Program-made: the position numbers and the translations under genes | The notes under the pieces: generated by a model | The model's input: only the letters and a program-made list of their open reading frames with translations | The model's database searches: none | What the model was told of the DNA's origin: nothing | NCBI RefSeq assembly: GCF_016772275.1 | Contig: NZ_CP065425.1 | Span: 3,378,653-3,442,652, forward strand | Length of the DNA: 64,000 nucleotides | Source: Heyndrickxia vini | Lineage (GTDB): Bacteria > Bacillota > Bacilli > Bacillales > Bacillaceae_C | Direction of reading: 5' to 3' | Shown here: piece after piece, positions 52,073 through 61,495 of the stretch | Position numbering within the stretch: position 1 is the stretch's first letter | How the letters are laid out: every line of letters starts with the position of its first letter

Positions 52073-53443
52073 TTAATTCAAAGTATTTAGGATATAAAGC
52101 AATAATAGAAAAACAAAAAATAAAACATATAAAACCGGATGAACCTTTCTCCATTTACCAGCTGCGATCATCAAAATGGGATACGTTAAAAATCCAAAAG
52201 CAATCCCGTAAGAAATGTTATATGTTAAAGGCATACCCACAACAATTAAAAACGCCGGAACGGCAATTTCAAACTTGTGCCAATTAATTCCTTTTAAAGG
52301 CTGAGCCATTAAAATCCCAACAACAATTAAAACAGGTGCCGTCACATTTGTTGTAATGACAGTCAACAACGGTGAAAAGAACATACTTAGGAAAAATAGA
52401 ACTGCTACCACAAGCGCCGTTAACCCGGAACGACCACCAAGGGCAATTCCTGCGGAAGATTCTACATATGCCGCAGTTGGAGTCGTACCTAATAGTGAAC
52501 CAGCTAGTAAAGAACCCGAATCCGCTCCCAATGCACGGCCAATACGCGGCATTTTATTATTTTTCATAAACCCCGCTTGTTCAGCTAATCCAATCAATGT
52601 TCCTGCAGTATTAAAGAAAGCTACAAATAAAAACAGTAAAACAACCGACCATAATTGAAACGTATTAATGTTTGGAATATTCATCAAGCCTACACCGATG
52701 GTTGGTTTCAAACTAGGAATGGAGGAAACAATATGATTCGGTAAAGGAATCAAATGAGTAACCAAACCTAAAATTGCAGTTGCTACCATACCGATGAAAA
52801 TAGCTCCCGATACCTTGCGTGCAATCAAAATAATAATAACTAAAAAACCAAAAATCGTTAGCCAAACTTCTCCGTTTGTAAACGAGCCAATAGTAACCAA
52901 CGTGGATTCTTCCTTAACAATCAGCCCACCACCTTGGAGGCCCACAAAAGCAATAAAAATTCCAATCCCAGCGGACATTGCTAGTTTTAAATCATGAGGG
53001 ATAGCATCAATGACTATTTCGCGAATCTTCATAAATGTGATGATAAAAAACAAAATCGAAGCGACTACGACACCGGCTAAGGCCGTTTGCCAAGGCACTC
53101 CCATCGCAATAACGACTGAATAAGTAAAAAAGGCATTGTCCCCCAACCCTGGAGCAATAGCAATCGGATAATTTGCTAAAAAGGCCATCAACAGACAACC
53201 GATAATTGCCGAAATGGCTGTCGCTGTAAAAACAGCCCCCTTATCCATTCCTGCATCTCCCAATATATCTGGATTCACAAATAAAATATAAGACATGGAG
53301 ATAAACGTCGTAAGCCCCGCCAGCATCTCCTTCTTGACAGATGTACCTAACTCACTTAAATGAAAGACTGATTCCAGCCAACTTTTTTTCTCTACTAATT
53401 TTCCTTCTTTATTCAATTCCGTGTGACCTCCTGCCGTAGACAA
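52073..53443 (-). CDS. pbuG: NCS2 family purine permease (PbuG/AzgA type)
   Basis: Permease of 456 residues with about 12-14 membrane segments. The N-terminal GLTTFISMSYILFVNPDIL and NYPIAIAPGLGDNAFFTYSV and GTTPTAAYVESSAGIALGGR are typical of the AzgA/PbuG (hypoxanthine/guanine/adenine) subfamily. A guanine riboswitch precedes it. It starts the operon with two adenine deaminases, so imported adenine could be deaminated at once. Confidence 0.93.
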   Translation of the reverse strand: MSTAGGHTELNKEGKLVEKKSWLESVFHLSELGTSVKKEMLAGLTTFISMSYILFVNPDILGDAGMDKGAVFTATAISAIIGCLLMAFLANYPIAIAPGLGDNAFFTYSVVIAMGVPWQTALAGVVVASILFFIITFMKIREIVIDAIPHDLKLAMSAGIGIFIAFVGLQGGGLIVKEESTLVTIGSFTNGEVWLTIFGFLVIIILIARKVSGAIFIGMVATAILGLVTHLIPLPNHIVSSIPSLKPTIGVGLMNIPNINTFQLWSVVLLFLFVAFFNTAGTLIGLAEQAGFMKNNKMPRIGRALGADSGSLLAGSLLGTTPTAAYVESSAGIALGGRSGLTALVVAVLFFLSMFFSPLLTVITTNVTAPVLIVVGILMAQPLKGINWHKFEIAVPAFLIVVGMPLTYNISYGIAFGFLTYPILMIAAGKWRKVHPVLYVLFFVFLLLLYILNTLN

Positions 53444-53640
53444 TTTGATTACGTAAAATCGGCTTATAAACTATGATTATATGTGATTACTATTATATTT
53501 TTTTGAAATTAAGCCGGAGCGGTCACTTCAAACGTGCCACTAAAATTATTATCAACTCCCCTAAGTGTGGTGTCAGGATTCTTCACCGGGAATGGGAAGT
53601 ATTCCAAACATTTTAGTTCTTAAGCTTATTTTGTAAAATA

Positions 53641-53697
53641 AAAAAAGCCGAAGAACTAATACATCCAATCATCTACGAGTGGAGCAAAAGTCCTTCG
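53641..53697 (-). terminator. Expression-platform terminator of the purine riboswitch
   Basis: Minus-strand stem CGAAGgACT/AGTtCTTCG followed by GGCTTTTTTT. It lies between the aptamer and the permease gene. Confidence 0.75.
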
Positions 53698-53756
53698 ACT
53701 ATATGTCGAATAGGATAGTTAATAGATTAATAAAAGTCTATTACTATTCTTTGCTT

Positions 53757-53825
53757 CTCATAGTCAGTTCATTTACGGTAAACTGGTAGAAACTCGCAGG
53801 CCATATTCCTGCTATTATATGAGTG
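53757..53825 (-). promoter_or_regulatory. Guanine/hypoxanthine riboswitch
   Basis: The minus strand matches the purine aptamer throughout: CACTCATATAATAGCAGG, ATATGGCCTGCGAGTTTCTA, CC, then ACCGTAAAT and CTGACTATGAG. The base at the ligand-recognition position (position 74 in the xpt numbering) is C, as in GACTATG, which specifies guanine or hypoxanthine rather than adenine. Confidence 0.95.
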
Positions 53826-53852
53826 AATGTTATGTAATTTTTGATTGTTATT

Positions 53853-53880
53853 ATTATAGCATGTCATTTTTGGAATTCAA
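53853..53880 (-). promoter_or_regulatory. Promoter of the riboswitch-permease operon
   Basis: -35 TTGAAT (53875-53880), 16-bp spacer, -10 TATAAT (53853-53858) with extended TG. Transcription starts just ahead of the aptamer. The rest of 53881-54026 holds nothing recognised. Confidence 0.7.
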
Positions 53881-54026
53881 TAAAAAGCATATAAATAAAA
53901 CTATTCAGATAACTAAAATCCGAATATTCAGTAGAGGAGAGGCAATTATTAAGTAATTAATTAGTCAAAAGGCGAACTTTATTTCAAAATACCTAAATTA
54001 TATACGGATATTTTTGTTAGTGTTGC

Positions 54027-54785
54027 TTAGATCAATTCTTTCAGCCGTTTCAGTGCTGAGTGAACAGTCAATCTATGAAATGTAATAAATGTCTTTTTAA
54101 AGATGACACCGTAAATGCCATAAGGAGTAGGTGAAAGTCTCATTAGTTCTTCCCTGCTCTGTATATCAATAATATCTGCTTGAATCCCCAATCGGTTTGC
54201 TCCCTTTATGATATTTTCCGTTGCTATATCAACAAACGGACATTGTTGAGTCCGAATAATTGTTAAATTTGTAAAAGGTTTTAACCGATTCTCCCAATCT
54301 GTTGGAAAATAAGGATTAGGTGAATGGCCAAATTTATGAACAAGCAATTCAAATCCATAAGGAGCAGTGTCTACCTCAATAAAGTTATTTTTTATAAAAA
54401 TTTCCTTACTCGGTGTCCAGGAAGTATCGGGATTCGTTACGACAATCACACCATCTTTCCTTTGCTCCCTTGCCTCTTGGATACATGTTTGGATTAATTT
54501 CGATGCATACCCTTTTCCTGTTATATTTACCCATAAGCAATGAATCACTAAATAATTTTCACCATATACGACGCGTGAAGAATGTTCAATCGGTGTGTAT
54601 TCGATAAATCCCGCGTGTTTATTGTCCTCCATTATTTTTATGTACTTTAACCCTTCATGGAACTGTCCAATTAGCCACTCGTTTTTATTTGTGTAACCTG
54701 TGGAATTTGGTTTGCTGCGTAGACAATAACAACCTTGATCGTCTAAATTTTCTTTGTTTATCTGAATGAACTCAATCGTTTTCAC
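54027..54785 (-). CDS. yoaP: GNAT acetyltransferase with YoaP-like C-terminal domain
   Basis: Protein of 252 residues, the usual YoaP length. GNAT domain about 1-150 (VNITGKGYASKLIQTCIQEA is the acetyl-CoA part); the YoaP domain follows (about 155-250) with RTQQCPFVDIATENI. Substrate unknown. A Bacillus-specific protein found also in B. subtilis as yoaP. Confidence 0.85.
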   Translation of the reverse strand: MKTIEFIQINKENLDDQGCYCLRSKPNSTGYTNKNEWLIGQFHEGLKYIKIMEDNKHAGFIEYTPIEHSSRVVYGENYLVIHCLWVNITGKGYASKLIQTCIQEAREQRKDGVIVVTNPDTSWTPSKEIFIKNNFIEVDTAPYGFELLVHKFGHSPNPYFPTDWENRLKPFTNLTIIRTQQCPFVDIATENIIKGANRLGIQADIIDIQSREELMRLSPTPYGIYGVIFKKTFITFHRLTVHSALKRLKELI

Positions 54786-54890
54786 ATATTATCCCCCCTT
54801 CAAATGCTACACATAATTTCCCTATTCGAATTCAAAAATCCTGCTTTAAATGAAAAAAACAGACAATGTACCATTTGAAAAGGTGGCTTT

Positions 54891-54945
54891 GATTCACAAA
54901 TGACTTTGTATGTTCCACAAATCACGTTCGATCCTACACAAACTA
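54891..54945 (-). repeat. 104-bp dispersed repeat, locus D (partial)
   Basis: Three CACAAA sub-sites at 54895, 54916 and 54937, again exactly 21 bp apart, in the same orientation as locus C. The fourth sub-site is missing; this is a truncated unit beside yfkD. Confidence 0.78.
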
Positions 54946-54959
54946 AATTCAAACAACAA

Positions 54960-54985
54960 GACCAAATCATTACTACGATTTGGTC
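54960..54985 (-). terminator. Terminator of yfkD
   Basis: Minus-strand stem GACCAAATC/GATTTGGTC with TTGTTGTTTG downstream. Confidence 0.75.
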
Positions 54986-55003
54986 TGCTGAATAGAGAAC
55001 TAT

Positions 55004-55804
55004 TTAAGGATGTTCTGTTGCCCGGAAACCAAAGGATATATGATCCTGAACCGGAATCCAAGCACCGATGCCTTGAGATGTAACGTTTTTGACGACGATT
55101 TTCTTTTTTGTTCCTTTTAGTACGAGGTATACTTCACCATACGTAACTTTTCCTTTTTCATTAATAGCTGGTGCATAGCCATACAAATAGCCAAGACGTT
55201 TAGCCGGTACATTGTAGTAATGATCTTTCTTCGTACCTGCACCTATAATTGTGTCAAAGGATAGAGGTAATTTTGTTTTTTCCATTGCTTTTAGCAGCAT
55301 CATCTTGCGGACATCCTCTGATTTAGCTACTTTTGCCGTTAGCCCTCCTCTTACCGCTTTTTGAGATTCCTGAACATAGTGAATTTTGTAATTCGTTTTC
55401 CCGCCGCGATTATCAAAATAATTCGTATTAATTTTTTGATATTGCCAGTTTGGAGCAGTTTCAATTGAATCGTAATTAAGCGGCCATTCCCCTAAATAAA
55501 TCGTTGCACGAAGGCCTAAAGAAAATGGTGAATTATTTACAGATGTTTCATTAAGCATTCGGATTAAATTAGGATTTTCAATTTTCACTTTTGATGTTTT
55601 AATTATTTTCTTCGTAAATTCACTTGGTTGTAGATATGGCAAATCCTGTGTCGGATTCGGATACGTATTTTCTTTTGCTATGTCTAAAACATGAGTAGGA
55701 ATTTTCACATTTTCTATTTTGTTAACCTGTTTGCTCGCCATTGCTGATGGTGAAGCTGATAAAAGAATTAATAAAAACACAAGAAGAATTCGTTGCCATT
55801 TCAT
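55004..55804 (-). CDS. yfkD: YfkD family exported protein
   Basis: Protein of 266 residues with an N-terminal signal peptide (about 1-24), matching the YfkD family in length and pattern (IKTSKVKIENPNLIRMLNE, FSLGLRATIYLGEWPLNY, VTSQGIGAWIPVQDHISFGF). Found in spore-forming Bacillaceae; function unknown. GGAGT lies near the ATG. Conserved neighbour of chaA. Confidence 0.9.
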   Translation of the reverse strand: MKWQRILLVFLLILLSASPSAMASKQVNKIENVKIPTHVLDIAKENTYPNPTQDLPYLQPSEFTKKIIKTSKVKIENPNLIRMLNETSVNNSPFSLGLRATIYLGEWPLNYDSIETAPNWQYQKINTNYFDNRGGKTNYKIHYVQESQKAVRGGLTAKVAKSEDVRKMMLLKAMEKTKLPLSFDTIIGAGTKKDHYYNVPAKRLGYLYGYAPAINEKGKVTYGEVYLVLKGTKKKIVVKNVTSQGIGAWIPVQDHISFGFRATEHP

Positions 55805-55990
55805 TTTTGGTGTACTCCTTTCTTACCCTTCATTGTTTTGTTCTTATTTTTTTCCGTTCCTTTAATTATTATCCATTATAAAAAATATTTCTTTCCGTGC
55901 TTATTAAAACTTAGATTGTAATTACCATAGCAGGTGCTCGTACCATCTTCTCCAAACAATTTAATGACAAAATCAATTTAAATCTGAATA

Positions 55991-56191
55991 TTTACAAATT
56001 TTAAATAATAATATATACTATATTTAACTTATTTAAAAGGAGGGTCGTTAGCAGCACTTAGGCTCATAAAGGGGGAATGGATGAAGAGGTAGTTCTCTGT
56101 AATCTTACTTTTAAAAACCGTGCTGTAATTTTATATGAATATTGAATGGTAAAAGCCTCTAAGCAAATTCGTTATGCTTAGAGGCTTTTTG
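55991..56191 (+). ncRNA. Candidate small RNA between yfkD and chaA
   Basis: A strong plus-strand promoter (TTTACA 55991-55996, 17 bp, TATACT 56014-56019) and a strong terminator (stem AAGCCTCTAAGCA/TGCTTAGAGGCTT, 56153-56190, with T tail) bracket about 165 nt. Inside are AAAAGGAGGG (56035-56044) and AAAGGGGGAATGG (56069-56081) but no sensible ORF follows either; the best is 22 codons from ATG 56079 with an RBS too close. Both flanking genes are on the other strand. The stretch 55805-55990 shows nothing. Confidence 0.4.
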
Positions 56192-56192
56192 T

Positions 56193-57248
56193 TTATAAAA
56201 GATAAAATCCGATTCCCATAATAATATAAGCTGCGAGCAAGGTCGCACCTTCAAACCAGTTTGTTTCCCCGTCATTAGCAAGCACGATTGTCAACAAGAC
56301 TGAGGTTGCCATGGCGACTAATTCGGGAAGTGTAAATACTAATGGCATGCTCGGGTTAAAGAATAATGAAAGAATAACGAGTACAGGTGCTACAAACATC
56401 GAAATTTGTAAAGTGGACCCAAAGGCGATTTCAACGGCAATATCCATTTTATTTTTGTACGCCATTAATATAGCAGAAGCATGCTCAGCCGCATTTCCGA
56501 CAATCGCGACAATAACAATCCCGATAAAGAGTTCACTCCAACCGAAGCTTTTTGCCACTGCTTCAAACGTATGAACAAGGTTTTCAGATACATAGGCGAC
56601 AGCTAATGTAGCAACAGCTAGAACTAAGATCGACTTCCCTTTTCCCCATTCCGGTTCCTCTTCATGTTCTTCTTGTTTCGATTCTGGATCTTGATAGATT
56701 CCGCGATGTGTAACAAGTTTAAAGAATAATGCCGCTAGGTAAAGAATAATCAATATAATGGAAATTCCAACACTTAGATTCATCGTTTTTGCTTCAGTTA
56801 AATTAACCGAAAATACAACCGGAATCACAAAAGCGACAATCACTGCGAAAATTAATAGCCCCGAATTATGCCTTGCATCATACACATTAAATTTCTGTCT
56901 TTTGTACTTGACCCCTCCAATAAAAAATGCCATTCCTGCGACGAGCAGCAAGTTTCCTAAAACGGACCCTGTTAACGAAGCTAACACAACTCCCGTTAAT
57001 CCGGCTTGAAGGGAAAATATGGATATGATAAGCTCCACTGCATTCCCAAATGTTGCATTTAACAATCCGCCAATTCTAGGACCGGCTACAATTGCCAAAC
57101 TTTCAGTTGCCCGTCCCATAAAACTTGCCAATGCAACAATCGTCAAACAATAAATGATAAACATAAGCACACTTGGCCAATGCAATAAAGAACCAATAAC
57201 TGATATCGGAACCCCGATAAAAACCATAATTGCAAAAACTTTATTCAT
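56193..57248 (-). CDS. chaA: Calcium/proton antiporter ChaA (YfkE, CaCA family)
   Basis: Antiporter of 351 residues with about eleven membrane segments. The two CAX repeats carry NATFGNAVELIISI near residue 67 and GNAAEHASAI near 255. A Glu/Asp-rich cytosolic loop lies about 190-202. B. subtilis YfkE is a characterised Ca2+/H+ antiporter. RBS GGGAGGAG precedes the ATG. The terminator at 56153-56190 could also serve it. Confidence 0.94.
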   Translation of the reverse strand: MNKVFAIMVFIGVPISVIGSLLHWPSVLMFIIYCLTIVALASFMGRATESLAIVAGPRIGGLLNATFGNAVELIISIFSLQAGLTGVVLASLTGSVLGNLLLVAGMAFFIGGVKYKRQKFNVYDARHNSGLLIFAVIVAFVIPVVFSVNLTEAKTMNLSVGISIILIILYLAALFFKLVTHRGIYQDPESKQEEHEEEPEWGKGKSILVLAVATLAVAYVSENLVHTFEAVAKSFGWSELFIGIVIVAIVGNAAEHASAILMAYKNKMDIAVEIAFGSTLQISMFVAPVLVILSLFFNPSMPLVFTLPELVAMATSVLLTIVLANDGETNWFEGATLLAAYIIMGIGFYLL

Positions 57249-57554
57249 CTTTCTCCTCCCGGTATTAGGTGGTTTATTCGTTTTTTGAATAATTTCATTT
57301 CCTAAAAGAGCCTTAATAAAAAATTTATAGCATAAAATTCCATCTTATTAAAGCATATGTTTAAATATAGGTTAATTTTATTCTTATTTCTATTTATATT
57401 TCCCTATTGTTTCTTCTCAAATCTTTTATTTTCGCTTGATCGTATGTACAGTTTATTCCAAACAGTATGTTCGGAATAATTATTATCTTGCCAATTGTCC
57501 GGTATACGGTTAACATCACTGATAGAAAGTCTTTTTTATAAGGAGTTTGCTTCT
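57249..57554. other. Intergenic region between chaA and yfkF with dyad sites
   Basis: Divergent promoters expected here. A 21-bp dyad at 57456-57476 (TTCC-x-AACA...TGTT-x-GGAA) and an overlapping GATAATAATTATT-like sequence on the minus strand (57475-57487), close to a Fur/PerR-type box, lie about 70-100 bp before yfkF. Confidence 0.4.
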
Positions 57555-58739
57555 ATGGTCAAAACAGATAAGTATCGTTTTTGGATATTAGTTAGTATTG
57601 TCGCAATATCGGGATTTTCCCAAGGTATGTTATTACCCTTAATTGCAGTTATCTTTGAAAATGATGGAATGGCTTCTTCCTTAAATGGATTAAATGCAAC
57701 CGCACTTTATATCGGTGTACTTATTGCCTCACCGTTAATGGAGGCACCGTTACGAAAAGTTGGGTATAAACCGTTAATTTTAATGGGAGGCTTCACTGTA
57801 GCGATTACGTTATTTTTATTTCCCGTATGGAAATCCTTTTGGTTCTGGTTTATTTTACGACTATTAATCGGTATTGGCGATCATACGCTCCATTTCGCAA
57901 CCCAAACATGGATTACTTCTTCTTCCTCCAAAGAAAAGCTTGGAAGAAATATCTCATTGTACGGGTTATTTTTCAGTTTAGGGTTTGCATTTGGACCATC
58001 TTTAACAAACTTAGTGAAAATAAATGAGTCATTGCCATTTATGATTACATCTGCGTTAAGCTTAATCTTAACGTTCACTGTTATTACGTTAAAAAACGAC
58101 TTTCCCGAAAAGGATACGGAATCTGTTTCGTTCCTTGGAACATTTAAACGATTCGGGAAAGTATGGAAATATGCGTGGGTTGCCCTTCTCCCCCCTTTCG
58201 GATTTGGGTTTATGGAAGCCTCTTTAAATAGTAGCTTCCCTGTCTTTGCTTTAAGAAATGGGATTAATGTCGAAGCGGTTTCAATTATTGTTCCTGCTTT
58301 TGCAATCGGTACGATTATCACACAATTACCACTTGGAATGATTAGCGATCGTTTCGGTCGTAAAAACACGTTAATTACCGTAATTTTCATCGGATTCCTT
58401 TGTTTTATCGCTGCAGGATTTGTGAGTCATTCGGTCATCGGGTTACTTCTTTGCTTCCTTTTTGCTGGTATGGCAGTCGGTTCCACGTTTTCATTAGGAA
58501 TTAGTTATATGGCCGATTTACTGCCAAAAACGTTATTCCCTGCTGGAAATATTATGTGCGGAATCTTATTTAGCCTGGGAAGCATGCTCGGTCCTTTTTT
58601 TGCAGGACTTATTATCGAGCACATACAAGGGGCGAGTTTCTTCTATTTGATTAGTGCTATGTTATTGATTATTCTTTTATCATTATGTACATTCCGTACT
58701 TCGGAGAAGAAGAAAATATTTTCGGGTATTTCACAATAG
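57555..58739 (+). CDS. yfkF: MFS transporter YfkF
   Basis: Major facilitator protein of about 394 residues with twelve membrane segments. RLLIGIGDHTLHFATQTWI and GMISDRFGRKNT are loop motifs. Substrate unknown. ATG 57555 has AAGGAG nine bases upstream. In B. subtilis yfkF also sits by yfkE and yfkD. Confidence 0.9.
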   Translation: MVKTDKYRFWILVSIVAISGFSQGMLLPLIAVIFENDGMASSLNGLNATALYIGVLIASPLMEAPLRKVGYKPLILMGGFTVAITLFLFPVWKSFWFWFILRLLIGIGDHTLHFATQTWITSSSSKEKLGRNISLYGLFFSLGFAFGPSLTNLVKINESLPFMITSALSLILTFTVITLKNDFPEKDTESVSFLGTFKRFGKVWKYAWVALLPPFGFGFMEASLNSSFPVFALRNGINVEAVSIIVPAFAIGTIITQLPLGMISDRFGRKNTLITVIFIGFLCFIAAGFVSHSVIGLLLCFLFAGMAVGSTFSLGISYMADLLPKTLFPAGNIMCGILFSLGSMLGPFFAGLIIEHIQGASFFYLISAMLLIILLSLCTFRTSEKKKIFSGISQ

Positions 58740-58799
58740 AAAAAACTTTTCGCACGCTTCTGAATATGATAAGATATAGAAAATTTATAAAGCAAGTAC

Positions 58800-58840
58800 A
58801 GCTGTCATCTTTCCCTGAGATGACAGCTTTCGTCTTTTTT
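58800..58840 (+). terminator. Terminator of yfkF
   Basis: Stem AGCTGTCATCT/AGATGACAGCT followed by TTCGTCTTTTTT. Confidence 0.92.
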
Positions 58841-58886
58841 AAGGGTATTGAATTTGATTCTTTTTCTCAATTAAGGAGGTCTATCC

Positions 58887-60812
58887 ATGGAACAAGGGCA
58901 AATCGTAACAACGGGTCGTGAAAAAATTTCATTAACAGAATCATCTCGTTTTGATCAACTCCTTGAACATATCGAACTGATTGCTGCACTTCTAAGTGGT
59001 CTTTTCATTTTCATTGGATGGCTATCTTCCCAATGGAATCATGAAACGATTTCGATGACGTTTTACCTAGTAGCTTTTATCATTGGAGGCTATGCAAAAG
59101 CGAAAGAAGGAATTCTCGATACTGTAAAAAATAAAGAATTAAATGTAGAAATGTTAATGGTTTTTGCAGCTATCGGCTCAGCGGTGATTGGCTACTGGAC
59201 TGAAGGTGCAATACTCATTTTTATCTTTTCATTAAGTGGTGCACTCGAAACTTATACGATGAATAAAAGTCAAAAAGAGATTTCTTCCCTACTAGATATT
59301 CAACCAGAAACCGCAACAAAAATTATCCAAGGTCGGGAAGAAGTCATCCATGTTTCTCTTTTAAAAGTGGGCGACCAAATCATAGTGAAACCAGGTGAAA
59401 GAATACCCGCTGATGGAATGATTATAAAAGGAACGACAACAATTGATGAATCAACTATTTCAGGTGAATCTATTCCTGTCACGAAGGGAATTCAAGCTGA
59501 AATATTTGCTGGCACAATGAATGTAAATGGCTCAGTGATTGTCAAAGTAACGAAGCATGCGAATGAAACGGTATTTCAAAAAATAATTGCGCTCGTTCAG
59601 TCTGCACAAAGTGAAAAATCTCCATCCCAGCTTTTTATCGAACGATTTGAAGGTGTATACGTAAAAATCGTATTGCTTGTCGTTCTGCTCATGTTGGTAG
59701 TCCCGCATTTTCTGTTCGATTGGAGTTGGAATACGACCTTTTATCGAGCGATGATTTTATTAGTTGTAGCATCACCATGTGCCCTAGTTGCATCTATTAT
59801 GCCAGCAACTTTATCTGCTATTTCGAATGGTGCACGGAATGGAATTTTGTTCAAAGGTGGTGTTCATCTTGAAGCTCTCAGTCATGTTAAAGCTATTGCT
59901 TTTGATAAAACAGGGACATTAACAAAGGGAAAACCGGAAGTGACGGATATTATTGTTCGTACGGGGGTGGATACTAAGAATCTATTGCACACCATTGCTT
60001 CAATTGAAAATCGCTCTAATCATCCACTTGCACATGCAATTGTAGACTATTGGAAAAAGGCACATGATCAGCCACTACTTCAACCTGAGAAAATTGAAGA
60101 TATCCCTGGATGGGGATTAAAAGGCTGGCTCCACCATCAAGAATGGTGGATTGGTAAAAAAGATTTCGTTGGTAAAGATGCCCTAGCATTTGAAAACGGA
60201 AGAGCAATGGAACTTGAACGTGAAGGAAAAACAATCGTTTATATCAAAGACTCAATTGGAATTGTTGCTGCAATTGGTCTTCAAGATATCGTTAGAAAAG
60301 AAGCAAAACACGCATTAACATTGTTGAAGAACGAAGGCGTTCAAACAGTAATGTTAACCGGTGATAGTAAGAATACAGCAAAAAACATCGCCCAGCAGTC
60401 AAACATTGATGAATACATTGCTGAATGTTTACCGGAAACAAAGGTAACTTCTTTAAAAAATCTTAAAGATAAATATGGGGTGGTAGCCATGGTTGGTGAC
60501 GGTGTAAATGATGCTCCCGCCCTTGCTACAGCAAATATTGGAATTGCTATGGGAGAAGGAAGCGATGTCGCCATGGAAACAGCAGATGTCGTTTTAATGA
60601 AAAATGATCTATCCCGAATTGCCGAAGCAATCCGCTTATCAAAAAAAATGAATCGAATTATCAAACAAAATATCATCTTTTCATTAACAGTCATCCTACT
60701 CTTAATCACCTCTAACTTTTTACAGTTTTTAAATCTTCCCTTAGGGGTTGTTGGCCATGAAGGCAGCACCATTTTAGTGATTTTGAATGGTCTAAGATGT
60801 CTTCGGGGATAA
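58887..60812 (+). CDS. zosA: Heavy-metal P1B-type ATPase, ZosA-like
   Basis: ATPase of 641 residues. There is no N-terminal metal-binding CxxC domain. The order is membrane segments (about 30-125), actuator TISGES (190-195), metal-site SPCAL (296-300), phosphorylation site D340 in DKTGTLTKG, ATP-binding SNHPLAHA and MVGDGVNDAPAL. Length and layout match B. subtilis ZosA (zinc uptake, PerR-controlled) and CadA-like pumps; zinc or cadmium is likely but direction is unresolved. No PerR box was seen upstream. AAGGAGG precedes the ATG. Confidence 0.9.
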   Translation: MEQGQIVTTGREKISLTESSRFDQLLEHIELIAALLSGLFIFIGWLSSQWNHETISMTFYLVAFIIGGYAKAKEGILDTVKNKELNVEMLMVFAAIGSAVIGYWTEGAILIFIFSLSGALETYTMNKSQKEISSLLDIQPETATKIIQGREEVIHVSLLKVGDQIIVKPGERIPADGMIIKGTTTIDESTISGESIPVTKGIQAEIFAGTMNVNGSVIVKVTKHANETVFQKIIALVQSAQSEKSPSQLFIERFEGVYVKIVLLVVLLMLVVPHFLFDWSWNTTFYRAMILLVVASPCALVASIMPATLSAISNGARNGILFKGGVHLEALSHVKAIAFDKTGTLTKGKPEVTDIIVRTGVDTKNLLHTIASIENRSNHPLAHAIVDYWKKAHDQPLLQPEKIEDIPGWGLKGWLHHQEWWIGKKDFVGKDALAFENGRAMELEREGKTIVYIKDSIGIVAAIGLQDIVRKEAKHALTLLKNEGVQTVMLTGDSKNTAKNIAQQSNIDEYIAECLPETKVTSLKNLKDKYGVVAMVGDGVNDAPALATANIGIAMGEGSDVAMETADVVLMKNDLSRIAEAIRLSKKMNRIIKQNIIFSLTVILLLITSNFLQFLNLPLGVVGHEGSTILVILNGLRCLRG

Positions 60813-60826
60813 AAGAATTAGTAAGG

Positions 60827-60854
60827 AGCACCTCATCGATATGAGGTGCTTTTA
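60827..60854 (+). terminator. Terminator of the P-type ATPase gene
   Basis: Stem AGCACCTCAT/ATGAGGTGCT followed by TTTAC. Confidence 0.9.
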
Positions 60855-60952
60855 CTTTTGAAAACGGCCTTAGTATATTATTTAATAAAAAGGATTTTAT
60901 AAGAACATGGAGAATAGATTATTTTATAGGGAAGATGGAAGGAGTTAAAGTA

Positions 60953-61492
60953 ATGGAACATAAAACAAAAAAAGAATTGAAAAGTTGGGGAAAAGCATTA
61001 ATTATTGCATTAGGAATTGCATTTGTTGCCAGAACATTCCTTTTTGCTCCATATACAGTAAAAGGTGTGTCAATGGAACCAACATTACATGATCAAGAAA
61101 AAATTTTTGTGAATAAATTTACTATGAACGATCGTTATCATAGAGGAGATATTATCATCATTAAAGGGAAAGAAAAGAATTATGTTAAACGAATTATTGG
61201 TCTTCCAGGGGAAAAAATTTATATGGAAAATGATAAATTATTTATAGATGGAGTCTTAAGCAAAGAACCCTACCTTTCACAAAACCTAAAATTAGCCATG
61301 GAAGATGGAAGTAAGTTGACTGGTGATTTTGGTCCAATTACCGTACCTCAGAATAAATACTTCGTTATGGGGGATAATCGTTTAAAAAGTGAGGATAGCA
61401 GAAATGGTTTAGGCTTTATTCGAAAGCAGAGTATTGTAGGAAAAAGTGAATTTGTTTTTTTCCCACTGTCTCATTTTAGAGATGTAGATTAA
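60953..61492 (+). CDS. sip: Type I signal peptidase
   Basis: Peptidase of 179 residues with one membrane segment (about 12-30). Catalytic S40 in GVSMEPTL, K79 in YVKRIIGLPG, and GDNR..S.DSRNGLG are all intact, unlike the lipoprotein at 12705. It cleaves signal peptides of exported proteins. ATG 60953 has GGAAGGAG eight bases upstream. Resembles SipS/SipT. Confidence 0.94.
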   Translation: MEHKTKKELKSWGKALIIALGIAFVARTFLFAPYTVKGVSMEPTLHDQEKIFVNKFTMNDRYHRGDIIIIKGKEKNYVKRIIGLPGEKIYMENDKLFIDGVLSKEPYLSQNLKLAMEDGSKLTGDFGPITVPQNKYFVMGDNRLKSEDSRNGLGFIRKQSIVGKSEFVFFPLSHFRDVD

Positions 61493-61495
61493 CAT

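Noticed and set aside
57456-57476. Dyad TTCC..AACA..TGTT..GGAA upstream of yfkF as a LexA box
   Set aside because: The GAAC/GTTC halves are separated by 5 rather than 4 bp, and the flanks do not match; not LexA, though it may be another operator.
58740-58886. PerR box ahead of the ZosA-like gene
   Set aside because: B. subtilis zosA is PerR-controlled, but no TTATAATnATTATAA-like site is seen here; only the yfkF terminator and the RBS.
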